Origin: a virus
Strand: one strand, 5' to 3'
Length of the DNA stretch: 59,113 nt
IMG/VR virus record: IMGVR_UViG_3300017971_000314
Coordinates: 1 to 59,113 of that record
In this document: positions 32,569 through 40,730 of the stretch, piece after piece
Position numbering within the stretch: position 1 is the first letter of the stretch
Layout: each line of letters opens with the position of its first letter
Position numbers and translations under genes: made by a program
The notes under the pieces: model-generated
Seen by the model: the letters and a program-made list of their open reading frames with translations, nothing else
Told to the model about the DNA's origin: nothing
The model's database searches: none

Positions 32569-33443
32569 TGGCTAAGCTCACCAAGAAGCAACTGGCATAC
32601 CTGTTCGCCGTTGTGTACAAACGGCAAAGAGGAGCAGGCCGTCGAGGAAGGGTCGATGCGAAGGTGCTCAAGGCTCGCATCGATGCTCCAGATACGATGG
32701 CCCACCTTACGAAGGGGCAGGTGGCAGAGGAGGTTAGAGGACAGCTCCGGAGAGTGGAGAAGACGTGGGGCAAGGTGCTCATCGATAGGGCCGTTCGGCA
32801 TGTAATTGTCTGTGACAACGAGATGGAGCTTAAGAGAAGGCTCAAAGAGGACGCTCCTTGGCAGACAGGCACGCAGAAGCTTCGGAACCTTATAGGGCTT
32901 TGTCGCCTTGATACCATTTATATGAATGGGGCGTCTCTCGAGGCAGAGGCAGAGTTCAAAGATAGGTTGAGCAGATGCAGTAGGTCGGACCCCGGAGGAG
33001 CTTGGCTGTATCTTGATGCAAGAGCAAAAGAGGCTCGTGCGAAGTTCTCCGGATGCTTTGACCATGAGGTTGGTCATGCCGTGGCAAACACGATGACCGA
33101 CTTGCGGCTCCCCCGCACGGTCCTGTCTGCATACAAGAAGGTGGCCGAGGAAAGTTCGAGGCATTACAATGGCATGCTTTTGGCCGAGAAGCTATCACGG
33201 GAGGGCAGGAGCGATGTCGTATGGCAGGATGGTGTAGGTTGGAACGCGTCGGACGTCCGGAAGACGATAAGTAGCTACTCTCTGAAGAGCACGAGCGAGC
33301 ATCAGGCCGAGGCTATCGAGGCTTATGTACACGAAAGAGCCACATTGAGGAAGAAGGCTCCGGCGTTGTGCGACGCGCTGGATGGCCTAACGAGGGAGAC
33401 TCGGAAGATTCGGCGTCCGTGGTGGAAGCTTCCTAATGGCTAA
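32568..33443 (+). CDS. Tagged HExxH metallopeptidase, copy B
   Basis: A 291-residue protein, start ATG 32568. The tag is LTKKQLAYLFAVVY (4-17). The zinc site is DHEVGH (His166, Glu167, His170), and ISSYSLKSTSEHQAEAIEAY is the matching third-ligand helix. The end (LRKKAPALCDALDG) parallels copy A (LKEKAPPLYTAIDR), so the two are homologous through the catalytic half but differ between tag and zinc site. Target specificity may therefore differ. Confidence 0.72.
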   Translation: MAKLTKKQLAYLFAVVYKRQRGAGRRGRVDAKVLKARIDAPDTMAHLTKGQVAEEVRGQLRRVEKTWGKVLIDRAVRHVIVCDNEMELKRRLKEDAPWQTGTQKLRNLIGLCRLDTIYMNGASLEAEAEFKDRLSRCSRSDPGGAWLYLDARAKEARAKFSGCFDHEVGHAVANTMTDLRLPRTVLSAYKKVAEESSRHYNGMLLAEKLSREGRSDVVWQDGVGWNASDVRKTISSYSLKSTSEHQAEAIEAYVHERATLRKKAPALCDALDGLTRETRKIRRPWWKLPNG

Positions 33444-34116
33444 GATCACCATGAAAGTCGAGGGCGTCAAGGAGCTAATCGTCACCTTCAAGCAGTTGAA
33501 GGAGGCGCTGGTCGAGCAGACCGTCCAAACGATGGCCGACGTCGTCGCGCACGCATCGGAGCGGGCCGTGGCCAACGCTCCGATTCTGTCCGCCATGCTA
33601 AGGAGCGAAATCTACGGTGAGGTCGAAGGTCAGCAGATCACGGAGAGGATGGGACCAACACCTTCGGCGATCACAGCGGACGTGACGAATCCGCGAGGTG
33701 TGCTTCCTCTGGCCGTAACGTTTGCGAGAGCGGAGCAGGAGTGGCTGAGGACGAGCAGGCTGATTTCGAAGAGGGTGAATACGGCTGTAGGAGGCATGCT
33801 GCGTAAGCACAGACTGAAAGGCTTCATCGCAGACAACGTGGAATATGCGCGATTCATGCATGAGGGGACATATAACCTTGGACCTATCTCCTCACAGCAG
33901 CCTCCTACTCCAGAAGGAGGAGTGGGGAATAGGTACATCTCCAGGTGCGTGATGTTCCACCTGGACAAGTACAAGAAGGCATTCTCTGAGGTGCCGACAC
34001 TGGCGGCGATGGCTGCGATGACCAGAGTGCTATCGATGTTGACGCCGAGTGTGGCGAGACGCGTGGAGAGGGAGCTTCGGAAGGAAGCTATGAGGAGATC
34101 GAGGCGTGGCAGCTAA
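33436..34116 (+). CDS. HK97 gp10-like tail completion/head closure protein
   Basis: A 226-residue protein starting at ATG 33436. KVEGVKELIVTFKQLKEALV at the start, then VVAHASERAVANAP and ILSAMLRSEIY match HK97 gp10-like proteins. VEYARFMHEGTYNLGP is the second typical block. A basic tail (RRSRRGS) follows. It would act at the head-tail interface. Normal family members are about 110-150 residues; this one is longer through an insert at about 60-120. Confidence 0.7.
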   Translation: MAKITMKVEGVKELIVTFKQLKEALVEQTVQTMADVVAHASERAVANAPILSAMLRSEIYGEVEGQQITERMGPTPSAITADVTNPRGVLPLAVTFARAEQEWLRTSRLISKRVNTAVGGMLRKHRLKGFIADNVEYARFMHEGTYNLGPISSQQPPTPEGGVGNRYISRCVMFHLDKYKKAFSEVPTLAAMAAMTRVLSMLTPSVARRVERELRKEAMRRSRRGS

Positions 34117-34294
34117 GAACGACAGAAAGGCGTTCGAGAAAGGACTCAGGCTTGGCAGGCTGCTCAGGAAGGCAGGCCTGACCAAGAAGAAACGTCGGAG
34201 AAACAAGCGCGGCAGGGGGAAGAGGAAGGATAGTTACAAGTCCGATCCGCATTCACTCAATCCGCATCCGGAGAGCGGGGATGATGGCTGGTGA
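34106..34294 (+). CDS. Small basic protein
   Basis: A 62-residue protein, start GTG 34106 after TGAGGAG. Basic N-terminal two thirds (GLTKKKRRRNKRGRGKRKD) and a polar, His/Pro/Asp end. Overlaps the previous gene by 11 nt. Nucleic-acid binding is likely from composition. Confidence 0.5.
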   Translation: MAAKNDRKAFEKGLRLGRLLRKAGLTKKKRRRNKRGRGKRKDSYKSDPHSLNPHPESGDDGW

Positions 34295-34303
34295 GGAATT
34301 GCT

Positions 34304-34483
34304 ATGGCAAAGCTCCAGCGGTACTCGAAGCGAGAACTCAAAATCCTCCGAGCGATAGGGAAGAGGCACGAGGATGCCAGGAAGAAAGCTGACGAAAAAG
34401 CAACTCGCGTTCCTGTTCGCAACCGTCTACGCGAAAAAAGGCGGAAAAGGACAGCGGCGACGAAAAGGCCTCGCCGATCCTGA
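34304..34483 (+). CDS. Possible small basic protein overlapping the next gene
   Basis: A 59-residue protein starting at ATG 34304: MAKLQRYSKRELKILRAIGK and a basic end. The start resembles a diverged form of the shared tag (YSKRELKILRA). It overlaps the 34374 gene in another frame by 110 nt, which is long for this genome. Either both are translated or this frame only reflects the codons of the tag region. Confidence 0.35.
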   Translation: MAKLQRYSKRELKILRAIGKRHEDARKKADEKATRVPVRNRLREKRRKRTAATKRPRRS

Positions 34484-35459
34484 CGCATGGAAGACCTCGT
34501 GGGAGGAATACGCTGCTCGGAAGAAGGTAGACCTCAGCGACAGGAGTGACGAAGGTCGTCGCAAAGAACGTGAAGCCAAGATCGCGTGGGAGCTTTCCGT
34601 GGCGGGGGCCATGAGCAGAGGCGAGATTCCTCTGGAGTATTCGGCTTGGAATAGCTCTTGGACATTCAAATCGTGGAGCGCCGAGTCTCACAGGTATAGA
34701 GAGTTTGGATACGAGACAAGCTCCAACGGCTTCTGGGAACCTTTGAACGAAGGTTCGACTCTGTACCATGTAACGACAGCGGCTTCTTCTGTAGAGAAGG
34801 AAGGACTGAAGTCCAGAAGAGACCGAGGAGCGGAAAAGGGCGTTGGTCTTGGAGGTGGCAGCGGTTACGGTATCAGCTTCACCGGAAGTGCGGAGTGCGC
34901 AGCCACAGCTCAGAAAGCCATCAAGGAGGCTGCATCGGTAATGCGAGGAGATGTATCCTTTGCGGAACTGAGGAAAGCGGCAGAACAAGGAAAGGGAGCG
35001 GACGAGCCGTGGGACAAACGATGGATAACCTGGATCGCCAACGAAGGCCTGACACTCGACAAGATTCAGAAGGGCATCGTCAGAGAATACGAGAGCGGAA
35101 AGGGGATTGTTGAAAGGAAAGGAACGCCGAGTGAGGTCGCGAGCTTCAAGGTTCGAGCGTTCTCTCGGTGGTTGCAGTACAGATACGAGGCAGGAGGGCC
35201 GTTCGATCCGTATATCGTCGATATAGATGGGAGGGCTTTGGCGAAGGTGCGCGATAGTGACATTGCTGTTCTCGAGTACACGCCGAAGCCGGGAACGTTT
35301 GCGAGGCATACTGCGAAAGGAGTTGGAGCGCTTGACGAGTGGGTAGTGTATGACATGAGTACATTGGAGTCGAAGGGCAGAAGCAGGACCGTCTCTGAGA
35401 GGCAGCCGAGGTTTCCTCAAATGAGGCATAAGTACTCAAACCCCTGGAAGGTTGATTGA
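34374..35459 (+). CDS. Tagged ADP-ribosyltransferase-like protein
   Basis: A 361-residue protein; ATG 34374 is supported by the tag LTKKQLAFLFATVY (6-19). Residues 128-170 look like the start of an ADP-ribosyltransferase fold: STLYHVTTA (His132), KEGLKSR, a Gly-rich GVGLGGGSGYGISFT. A later ALDEWVVYD strand could supply the catalytic Glu (H-Y/S-E type). Probable reaction: NAD-dependent modification of a host protein or nucleic acid. No basic tail is present (ends NPWKVD). Confidence 0.55.
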   Translation: MPGRKLTKKQLAFLFATVYAKKGGKGQRRRKGLADPDAWKTSWEEYAARKKVDLSDRSDEGRRKEREAKIAWELSVAGAMSRGEIPLEYSAWNSSWTFKSWSAESHRYREFGYETSSNGFWEPLNEGSTLYHVTTAASSVEKEGLKSRRDRGAEKGVGLGGGSGYGISFTGSAECAATAQKAIKEAASVMRGDVSFAELRKAAEQGKGADEPWDKRWITWIANEGLTLDKIQKGIVREYESGKGIVERKGTPSEVASFKVRAFSRWLQYRYEAGGPFDPYIVDIDGRALAKVRDSDIAVLEYTPKPGTFARHTAKGVGALDEWVVYDMSTLESKGRSRTVSERQPRFPQMRHKYSNPWKVD

Positions 35460-35478
35460 AGACGAGGAGAGCGCGGTA

Positions 35479-38400
35479 ATGGTAACGATTGAACGAGCAA
35501 TGCCGAAAAAGAAGAAAGGTCCGTTGAGCAACCTGCTCATCGCATTCTACACGGAGGGCCTTCCTTTCAACGGCGAGACCATGATGAAGGAGTCGCTCGG
35601 TGGCAGCGAAACGGCTCTAACATCCGTCGCCAAGGAGCTGGTGAAGCGCGGTCATGATGTGAAGGTGTTCTGCAAGTGTGGCAGCAAAGGCGAGGGGACA
35701 TTCGACGGTGTCGACTACGTCGACTGCTCGAAGTTCCGTCAGGTCAGTATGATGTTCGAGTGGGACGCCTTGATCGTCTCACGATTTGCTCAGGCTCTCG
35801 GCAGCAGGACGAAGGCGAAGCTCAATATCCTGTGGTGTCATGACATCCTGGTAGAGCGGTCGACGTTTGCGGGGATGCTGTGGCAGACGGAGGACGTCTG
35901 GCTTCTGAGCCAGTACCATAAGAACCAGTACCTGGAACAGTTCGATGACGGGGTGGAGAGAGAAGCATTCGACAAGCTCTCACACCTGACCACGAACGGC
36001 GTAGACCTGGAATTGGTGGACGGGGCCAGATTGTCCACAGAACCGCACAGTGACCACGGCAATGGCGTTAGTGAGGAGGAAGGAGCGTCCACCGCGCTTC
36101 GTTCCAACCGACTTATCTACACCAGCCGCCCTGAGAGGGGCCTATTGGTCTTGCTGCGAGACATCTGGCCTCGTCTGCTTCAGTTCGATCCGGACCTGGA
36201 ATTGGCGGTCTGCTGGTACGACTACCAGAACATGCCGTTGCCGGAGGACGTGAAGGGCATCCACCAGATGTGCGATGTGCTTATCCAGCAGTCGCCAAAC
36301 GTGACGAAGCTCGGCTCCTTGTCGAAGCCGGACTTGTACCGCGAAATGCAGAAGGCGGACTTGTGGTTGTATCCGACGGCATTTCCGGAAATCAGCTGCA
36401 TAGGGGCATTGGAGGCGATGGCATGCGGTCTGGTGCCGATTACCACGGCGGACTTCGCTTTGAACGAGACTGTCGGCGAAGGATGCGGCGTCCTCATCGA
36501 GGGAGACCACGAGAGCATCGAGTATCAGGACGAATTCGTGTTCCAGACCAGCAGGCTCCTCCTGGATGAGGACGAACGCGAGCGGATGGCTCGGCGAGGT
36601 CGTTTGTACGTCGAAGAGCACTACCAGTGGAGTCAGGTGGCCGAACAGTGGGAGCAACGCATCCAGCATTTGTTCACGGAGCGGATGGAGCAGAACAAGC
36701 CGCAGGTGCTGGAGAGCCTCTTCCGCTACGCCGACGTCATGGCCGCGAAGGAGTTTGCGACAAGGCACGGCTTGGAAGAAGGAGTCGAGAGGGCCAACAA
36801 GATTCTCGAGTCCGCAGAGAAGCCGGAAGAGGAGCCAGGAGACTTGGTAAACCTCGATCCGGAGAACCATACGTGGGGCCTGACCGAACGATTCCAGCGG
36901 TGCCTGAAAATCATCGTGGAGAAGGAGCCTAAGACCTTCCTGGACATCGGATGTCACTGCGGCACGATGACTGTAGCCGTAAGTAATGCGGCTCCGGAGT
37001 GCAAGGTGACAGGGATGGACTTCACACAGGCTTACATCGACTGGTGCGCTGTTCACCTGAGCAAGGTCGGTCTGTATCCGGAGAACGTGGAGTTCACGCT
37101 AAATCGGCTGGAAAATTTGGTCGAGGAGGAGGGCCAAGAGCACAAGTATGACGTCATCTTCGCCGGTGAATGGTTGGAGCATGTGGTCGATACCGCAGGA
37201 GCGCTGAGGCGAATCCAGCGGCTCTGCAAGGTCGGCGGTACGGTTGTCCTGACGCTGCCGAACGGACCGTGGGCACACTTCGATCTGAGTAAGTACGTTT
37301 ACAATAACGGAGGTCATGTCCACTACTTTGACATGCAGGACATCCAGGACTTGTTCGGGATGCAACCGGACCTGACCGTGGAGTTCCAACAGGACCATGT
37401 GACTCCGAAAGGCGACCTCGTCGGCAACTGGATTATCAGCTGGACGAACAACGGGAAGCCGTGCGGCCTTCCGGATTACGACCGGAAGTTCCTCATGCAG
37501 GTGCCGTACCAGTCGCTGAGTTGCTGCATGATTGCCAAGAACGAAGCGGAGAACATGTTGAGGTGCCTGCGGTCGGTGAGAGGGATTGCCGACGAAATCA
37601 TCGTCTGCGACACCGGCAGCTTCGATGGCACGCAGGCTATTGCGGCATCGATGGGAGCCAAGGTGTTCCAGATTCCGTGGAATGACTCGTTCGGTGATGC
37701 GAGGAACAGGAGCATCGAAGAGGCGGAGGGTGATTGGATACTGTGGATCGATGCGGACGAGGTTTTGCTTTGGCCGGACCGGTTGAAGAAATACCTGCGA
37801 AGCAAGATGTTCCACGGGTTTGTCATTCGGCAGAATCACCTGACGCTCGACATGCCAGACGTGAAGCCGGACCGTCCATGCCGTGTGTTCAGGAATCACC
37901 GAGGCTACAAGTTCACTGGCCACATCCACGAGCACATCGAGGATGTAAATAGGGGACCGTTTGACCAGCCTGTGCGTCCTGCTGTGGTGTTGCCGGATGT
38001 GGATATCGCACACTTTGGTTACATCACGGAGGACATGAGGCGAGGGAAGTGCTCGGAGCGGAACCTCCGGTTGTTGTTGAGAGACCGAGCCGAGCATCCG
38101 GAGCGGCGTCTGACGCTTGTGCTGCTCCAGCGTGACTACATCAACATCACGAACTGGGAGTTGCAGAAGAACGGATTCAAACCTACGGAGCGGATAGCTC
38201 AGTGGTTGCTCATGATTGGACGGATTCACAGGGAGAATTTCACCGACCGTCAAGATGTGTACCACGAGCTAAGCTACACGCTGTATCAGCAGTCGTTGAG
38301 CATTCTTGGAAGGTTGGGTGTGTGCCTGCCTGAAACTGGCATGCCTCCGTTCGAGGTTGCTCTTGGTCTTGGTGGTTCAGTTGCAGGATTTGAGAGCGAG

Positions 38401-38562
38401 TTGGTCAATCCGGACCGGCGCTGGTACTCGACCAGGGAGGAATTCCTGGAGTTCATGGAATACAAAGGTTTGCAACTGGTGGACGGAATGGGAGTCAAAG
38501 AGTGCCGCGAGGCCGAATCCGAGGATGCAGAGGAGCCGTTAAGTGCTCAGGCTTCTGAATGA
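35479..38562 (+). CDS. Trimodular glycosyltransferase-methyltransferase-glycosyltransferase
   Basis: A 1027-residue protein; ATG 35479 is chosen (GAGGAG upstream) over TTG 35452. Domain 1 (about 14-405): GT4-type glycosyltransferase with LGGSETALTSVAKELVKRGH and a donor-site PEISCIGALEAMACG. Domain 2 (about 450-640): Rossmann methyltransferase, FLDIGCHCGTMT and a GGTVVLTLPNG strand. Domain 3 (about 680-860): GT2-type, LSCCMIAKNEAENMLRCLRS, DTGSFDGT and DADE (metal site). A helical C-terminal region follows. All active-site motifs look intact. Position between head and tail genes suggests it modifies virion proteins or a host glycan rather than DNA; substrate unknown. Confidence 0.82.
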   Translation: MVTIERAMPKKKKGPLSNLLIAFYTEGLPFNGETMMKESLGGSETALTSVAKELVKRGHDVKVFCKCGSKGEGTFDGVDYVDCSKFRQVSMMFEWDALIVSRFAQALGSRTKAKLNILWCHDILVERSTFAGMLWQTEDVWLLSQYHKNQYLEQFDDGVEREAFDKLSHLTTNGVDLELVDGARLSTEPHSDHGNGVSEEEGASTALRSNRLIYTSRPERGLLVLLRDIWPRLLQFDPDLELAVCWYDYQNMPLPEDVKGIHQMCDVLIQQSPNVTKLGSLSKPDLYREMQKADLWLYPTAFPEISCIGALEAMACGLVPITTADFALNETVGEGCGVLIEGDHESIEYQDEFVFQTSRLLLDEDERERMARRGRLYVEEHYQWSQVAEQWEQRIQHLFTERMEQNKPQVLESLFRYADVMAAKEFATRHGLEEGVERANKILESAEKPEEEPGDLVNLDPENHTWGLTERFQRCLKIIVEKEPKTFLDIGCHCGTMTVAVSNAAPECKVTGMDFTQAYIDWCAVHLSKVGLYPENVEFTLNRLENLVEEEGQEHKYDVIFAGEWLEHVVDTAGALRRIQRLCKVGGTVVLTLPNGPWAHFDLSKYVYNNGGHVHYFDMQDIQDLFGMQPDLTVEFQQDHVTPKGDLVGNWIISWTNNGKPCGLPDYDRKFLMQVPYQSLSCCMIAKNEAENMLRCLRSVRGIADEIIVCDTGSFDGTQAIAASMGAKVFQIPWNDSFGDARNRSIEEAEGDWILWIDADEVLLWPDRLKKYLRSKMFHGFVIRQNHLTLDMPDVKPDRPCRVFRNHRGYKFTGHIHEHIEDVNRGPFDQPVRPAVVLPDVDIAHFGYITEDMRRGKCSERNLRLLLRDRAEHPERRLTLVLLQRDYINITNWELQKNGFKPTERIAQWLLMIGRIHRENFTDRQDVYHELSYTLYQQSLSILGRLGVCLPETGMPPFEVALGLGGSVAGFESELVNPDRRWYSTREEFLEFMEYKGLQLVDGMGVKECREAESEDAEEPLSAQASE

Positions 38563-38929
38563 CGTCGCGACCTATGTGAACACTCAATGCGGGGCTGGTG
38601 ATTGGACGCAGGTGTTCATCGGCAATATGCCGGATACGCCAGTCGCATGCGTTGCGGTGTATCCAGCGGAATCACCCGTTCTGAGCGGTGAGGTCGTCCA
38701 GAGAGTGGGGTTCCGCTTGGTGTTACGAGGCGCTCCGCATGCGTATCCGGCAACTCTCCGGAGGGTCGAGCTTGTATACGAAGCTCTGGAGAACAAGTGG
38801 AATCAGCTGCCGAACGTGATAGGCAGGATCGCGCCTCAGCATAGAGTAGGGGAGCCGTTCCGCGACTCGAACGGCAATCTTAACTGGTCGCTGGCGTTCA
38901 TGTGCACAACGTACGTGAGCACAATTTGA
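38543..38929 (+). CDS. Tail terminator/minor capsid-like completion protein
   Basis: A 128-residue protein, start GTG 38543 after AGAGGAG. VATYVNTQCGAGDWTQVFIG, then VYPAESPVLSGEVVQRVGFR and LVYEALENKWNQL fit the phage 'minor capsid protein' family that works as tail terminator. It directly precedes the tail tube gene, as expected. It overlaps the preceding gene by 20 nt. Confidence 0.65.
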   Translation: MLRLLNDVATYVNTQCGAGDWTQVFIGNMPDTPVACVAVYPAESPVLSGEVVQRVGFRLVLRGAPHAYPATLRRVELVYEALENKWNQLPNVIGRIAPQHRVGEPFRDSNGNLNWSLAFMCTTYVSTI

Positions 38930-39002
38930 GAGGAGGTTACTAACAGGCTCTTAGCTGACTCGGTGAAGCGCGGTGGTTCTGTAGTCTGGAGAAAAAAGAG
39001 CA

Positions 39003-39842
39003 ATGCCTGGGTACGACAATACTGTCAAAGACCAGGAGGTCTCGCTTGGCATTGAGCGGTTTTTGATCGCGCCGTACGGGACAACCTGGACCGCAACTCG
39101 CGTGAACATGGACAGTGTGCCTTCTGGTTTCACTGACCTCGGAGCCGTGGTGGAGGATTCGCCTACCATCTCGGTCACGCGAGAGAAGTTTCAGTTGAGG
39201 ACGGGGATTCCGAGCGTAATTCAGTATGAGGCCATCGTCGGTCTCGGCGCTCAGGTTGCATTCGCTTTGCATAGCATGGATGCTCGAAGAGTCAGCAAGG
39301 CTCTCGGTTCCGTTGAGGCCGTGAACGTGCTGAGGGATGCCATCGGTACTGATGCCACGACCATTGCGTCAGTAACGAATGCCAGCGTCATTACGCTGGA
39401 AGGCTCTCCTGGTACGGCTCTCAAGCTCGGCGCTCGTATTCTGACGGCAGCGAGCAGCAGCGCGGCGTTCCAGGGAACGAACGAAAGCTATGTGTCGAGC
39501 ATCAGCGGTCTGGACCTTGCCGTGACTCCGGCATTTGCGAGTACGCCGACTGCTGGCGACTACGTTGCGGAGGTCGGTGGAATCAGGATCGCCATCGGGA
39601 CGGTGAAGCGTCTGGAGTATCACGTCCTTGGAGTTGCCGACTTCATCGACGGTGTGCAGGTCGTGCACGACTTCCAGCGCGTGATGCCTGCTGGAGACTG
39701 GCAGGAGACGATCCAGCCGGGAGCGAACACGCAAACGCCTCTGGCATTCGATGCTCGTGGCTACATCTCCAGTATCTATACTGGAGACAAGCAGCTCATC
39801 GTTGCCGAGCGTTGGATGTTCCCGTCCATCGGCTCTGTGTGA
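39003..39842 (+). CDS. Major tail tube protein
   Basis: A 279-residue protein, start ATG 39003 after GGAGAAAAAAG. It lies between the tail terminator and chaperone genes, the standard place. VNMDSVPSGFTDLGAVVEDS and PTISVTREKFQLRTG match the beta-barrel start of tail tube proteins; the rest is beta-rich with SISGLDLAVTPAF-type strands. A strong hairpin follows, as after the capsid gene. It would stack as hexamers around the tape measure. Confidence 0.75.
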   Translation: MPGYDNTVKDQEVSLGIERFLIAPYGTTWTATRVNMDSVPSGFTDLGAVVEDSPTISVTREKFQLRTGIPSVIQYEAIVGLGAQVAFALHSMDARRVSKALGSVEAVNVLRDAIGTDATTIASVTNASVITLEGSPGTALKLGARILTAASSSAAFQGTNESYVSSISGLDLAVTPAFASTPTAGDYVAEVGGIRIAIGTVKRLEYHVLGVADFIDGVQVVHDFQRVMPAGDWQETIQPGANTQTPLAFDARGYISSIYTGDKQLIVAERWMFPSIGSV

Positions 39843-39860
39843 CATTGAATTAGGCTGCTT

Positions 39861-39891
39861 CTCCAGGAGGTGCAGTACCGGCCTCCTGGAG
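39861..39891 (+). terminator. Hairpin after the tail tube gene
   Basis: Perfect 10-bp inverted repeat CTCCAGGAGG (39861-39870) and CCTCCTGGAG (39882-39891) with an 11-nt loop. No T-run follows, so it may be a 3'-end stabiliser or partial terminator. It mirrors the hairpin after the capsid gene. Confidence 0.65.
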
Positions 39892-39919
39892 GAGTGCCGA
39901 AGCGCGGAGGATTACAGCC

Positions 39920-40525
39920 GTGGCTCATTGTGTTGACGTGCCTGACTTCGAAGAGGAGCGCAAACCCTTCATGACTGACCAGGAGATGGAGGACGCTTTA
40001 CTCTTTCCTGATGTGCATGCGACGACCATCGACTTCTGGGGGACGACGCTCAGCGTGCGTGCTTTGCCTATCAAGCATGCGAAAAAGCTGCGAGCCATCC
40101 TCCGGCCTATCGCGTCGAAGGTTCAGCAGAACCTAACAGCGGCGGCCCCAGGCGGCGGAGACGCCGTTGTTCAGGTCGAAGCCGAGGCTCTGACCAATCA
40201 GACGGCGGAGGCCTTGGACGAGGCTACTACCGAGGCCCTCATGAATGCTGCCGCCATGTTGTGCGCTGACTTCTACAAGCCGAAAGAAGATCTGGAGACG
40301 GCGGCTCAGTACAAGGAGCAGATGGAGAACGAGGTCGCCTTTGGGGAGGTTTACTGCCTTCTGCACACGCAACAGAAAGTGCAAGGTGAGGCGGATTTTT
40401 TCTTCAGAGAATTGCGGGCCGTTTTGAAGATGCTCGATCTCGTGAGAGCGGTAACGAAGCACTTCCAAGCTTTGCAGCCTACGGCAGTTATTGCGAGGCT
40501 TGGGGCATCGGATTTGACGAGCTAA
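39920..40525 (+). CDS. Tail assembly chaperone, short form (G-like)
   Basis: A 201-residue protein, start GTG 39920 after GCGGAGG. It lies between the tail tube and tape measure genes. Acidic N-terminus, FWGTTLSVRALPIKHAKKLR, then a helical body, as in G-like chaperones that bind the tape measure protein. Slippery T TTT TTC lies at codons 159-161. The non-shifted product ends GASDLTS. Confidence 0.8.
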   Translation: MAHCVDVPDFEEERKPFMTDQEMEDALLFPDVHATTIDFWGTTLSVRALPIKHAKKLRAILRPIASKVQQNLTAAAPGGGDAVVQVEAEALTNQTAEALDEATTEALMNAAAMLCADFYKPKEDLETAAQYKEQMENEVAFGEVYCLLHTQQKVQGEADFFFRELRAVLKMLDLVRAVTKHFQALQPTAVIARLGASDLTS

Positions 40526-40719
40526 TCAGCACGCATACTGATGGCCAGTTGGCGTTGCTGGCCATCGGTTCTCGCATCAGAACGGAGAGGATGGAGCGCG
40601 AGATACAGAGAGGCCGAGGCAGGACTCGTGCGGGCGAAGGACCGATTCGTCCGCGCAAGCCGTTTAAGCAGATGACCAGTGGCGAGTATCTCGCATATCT
40701 AAGTTCTCACGGTCTGTAA
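39920..40719 (+). CDS. Tail assembly chaperone, -1 frameshift form (GT-like)
   Basis: At 40396-40402 TTTTTTC sits in X XXY YYZ phase of the 39920 frame. A -1 slip continues without a stop from 40402 to TAA 40717-40719, adding 105 residues (266 in total). The extension includes YGSYCEAWGIGFDELISTHT and LALLAIGSRIRTERMEREIQ and ends LAYLSSHGL. It has no start codon of its own that could give the whole protein. This is the classical lambda G/GT layout. Confidence 0.85.
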
Positions 40720-40730
40720 GAGAGGGTGAG

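Noticed and set aside
37099-38265. 388-codon open frame on the minus strand
   Set aside because: It lies wholly opposite the methyltransferase-GT2 part of the trimodular enzyme, whose motifs are intact. Composition is His/Leu/Val-rich as expected of an antisense shadow.
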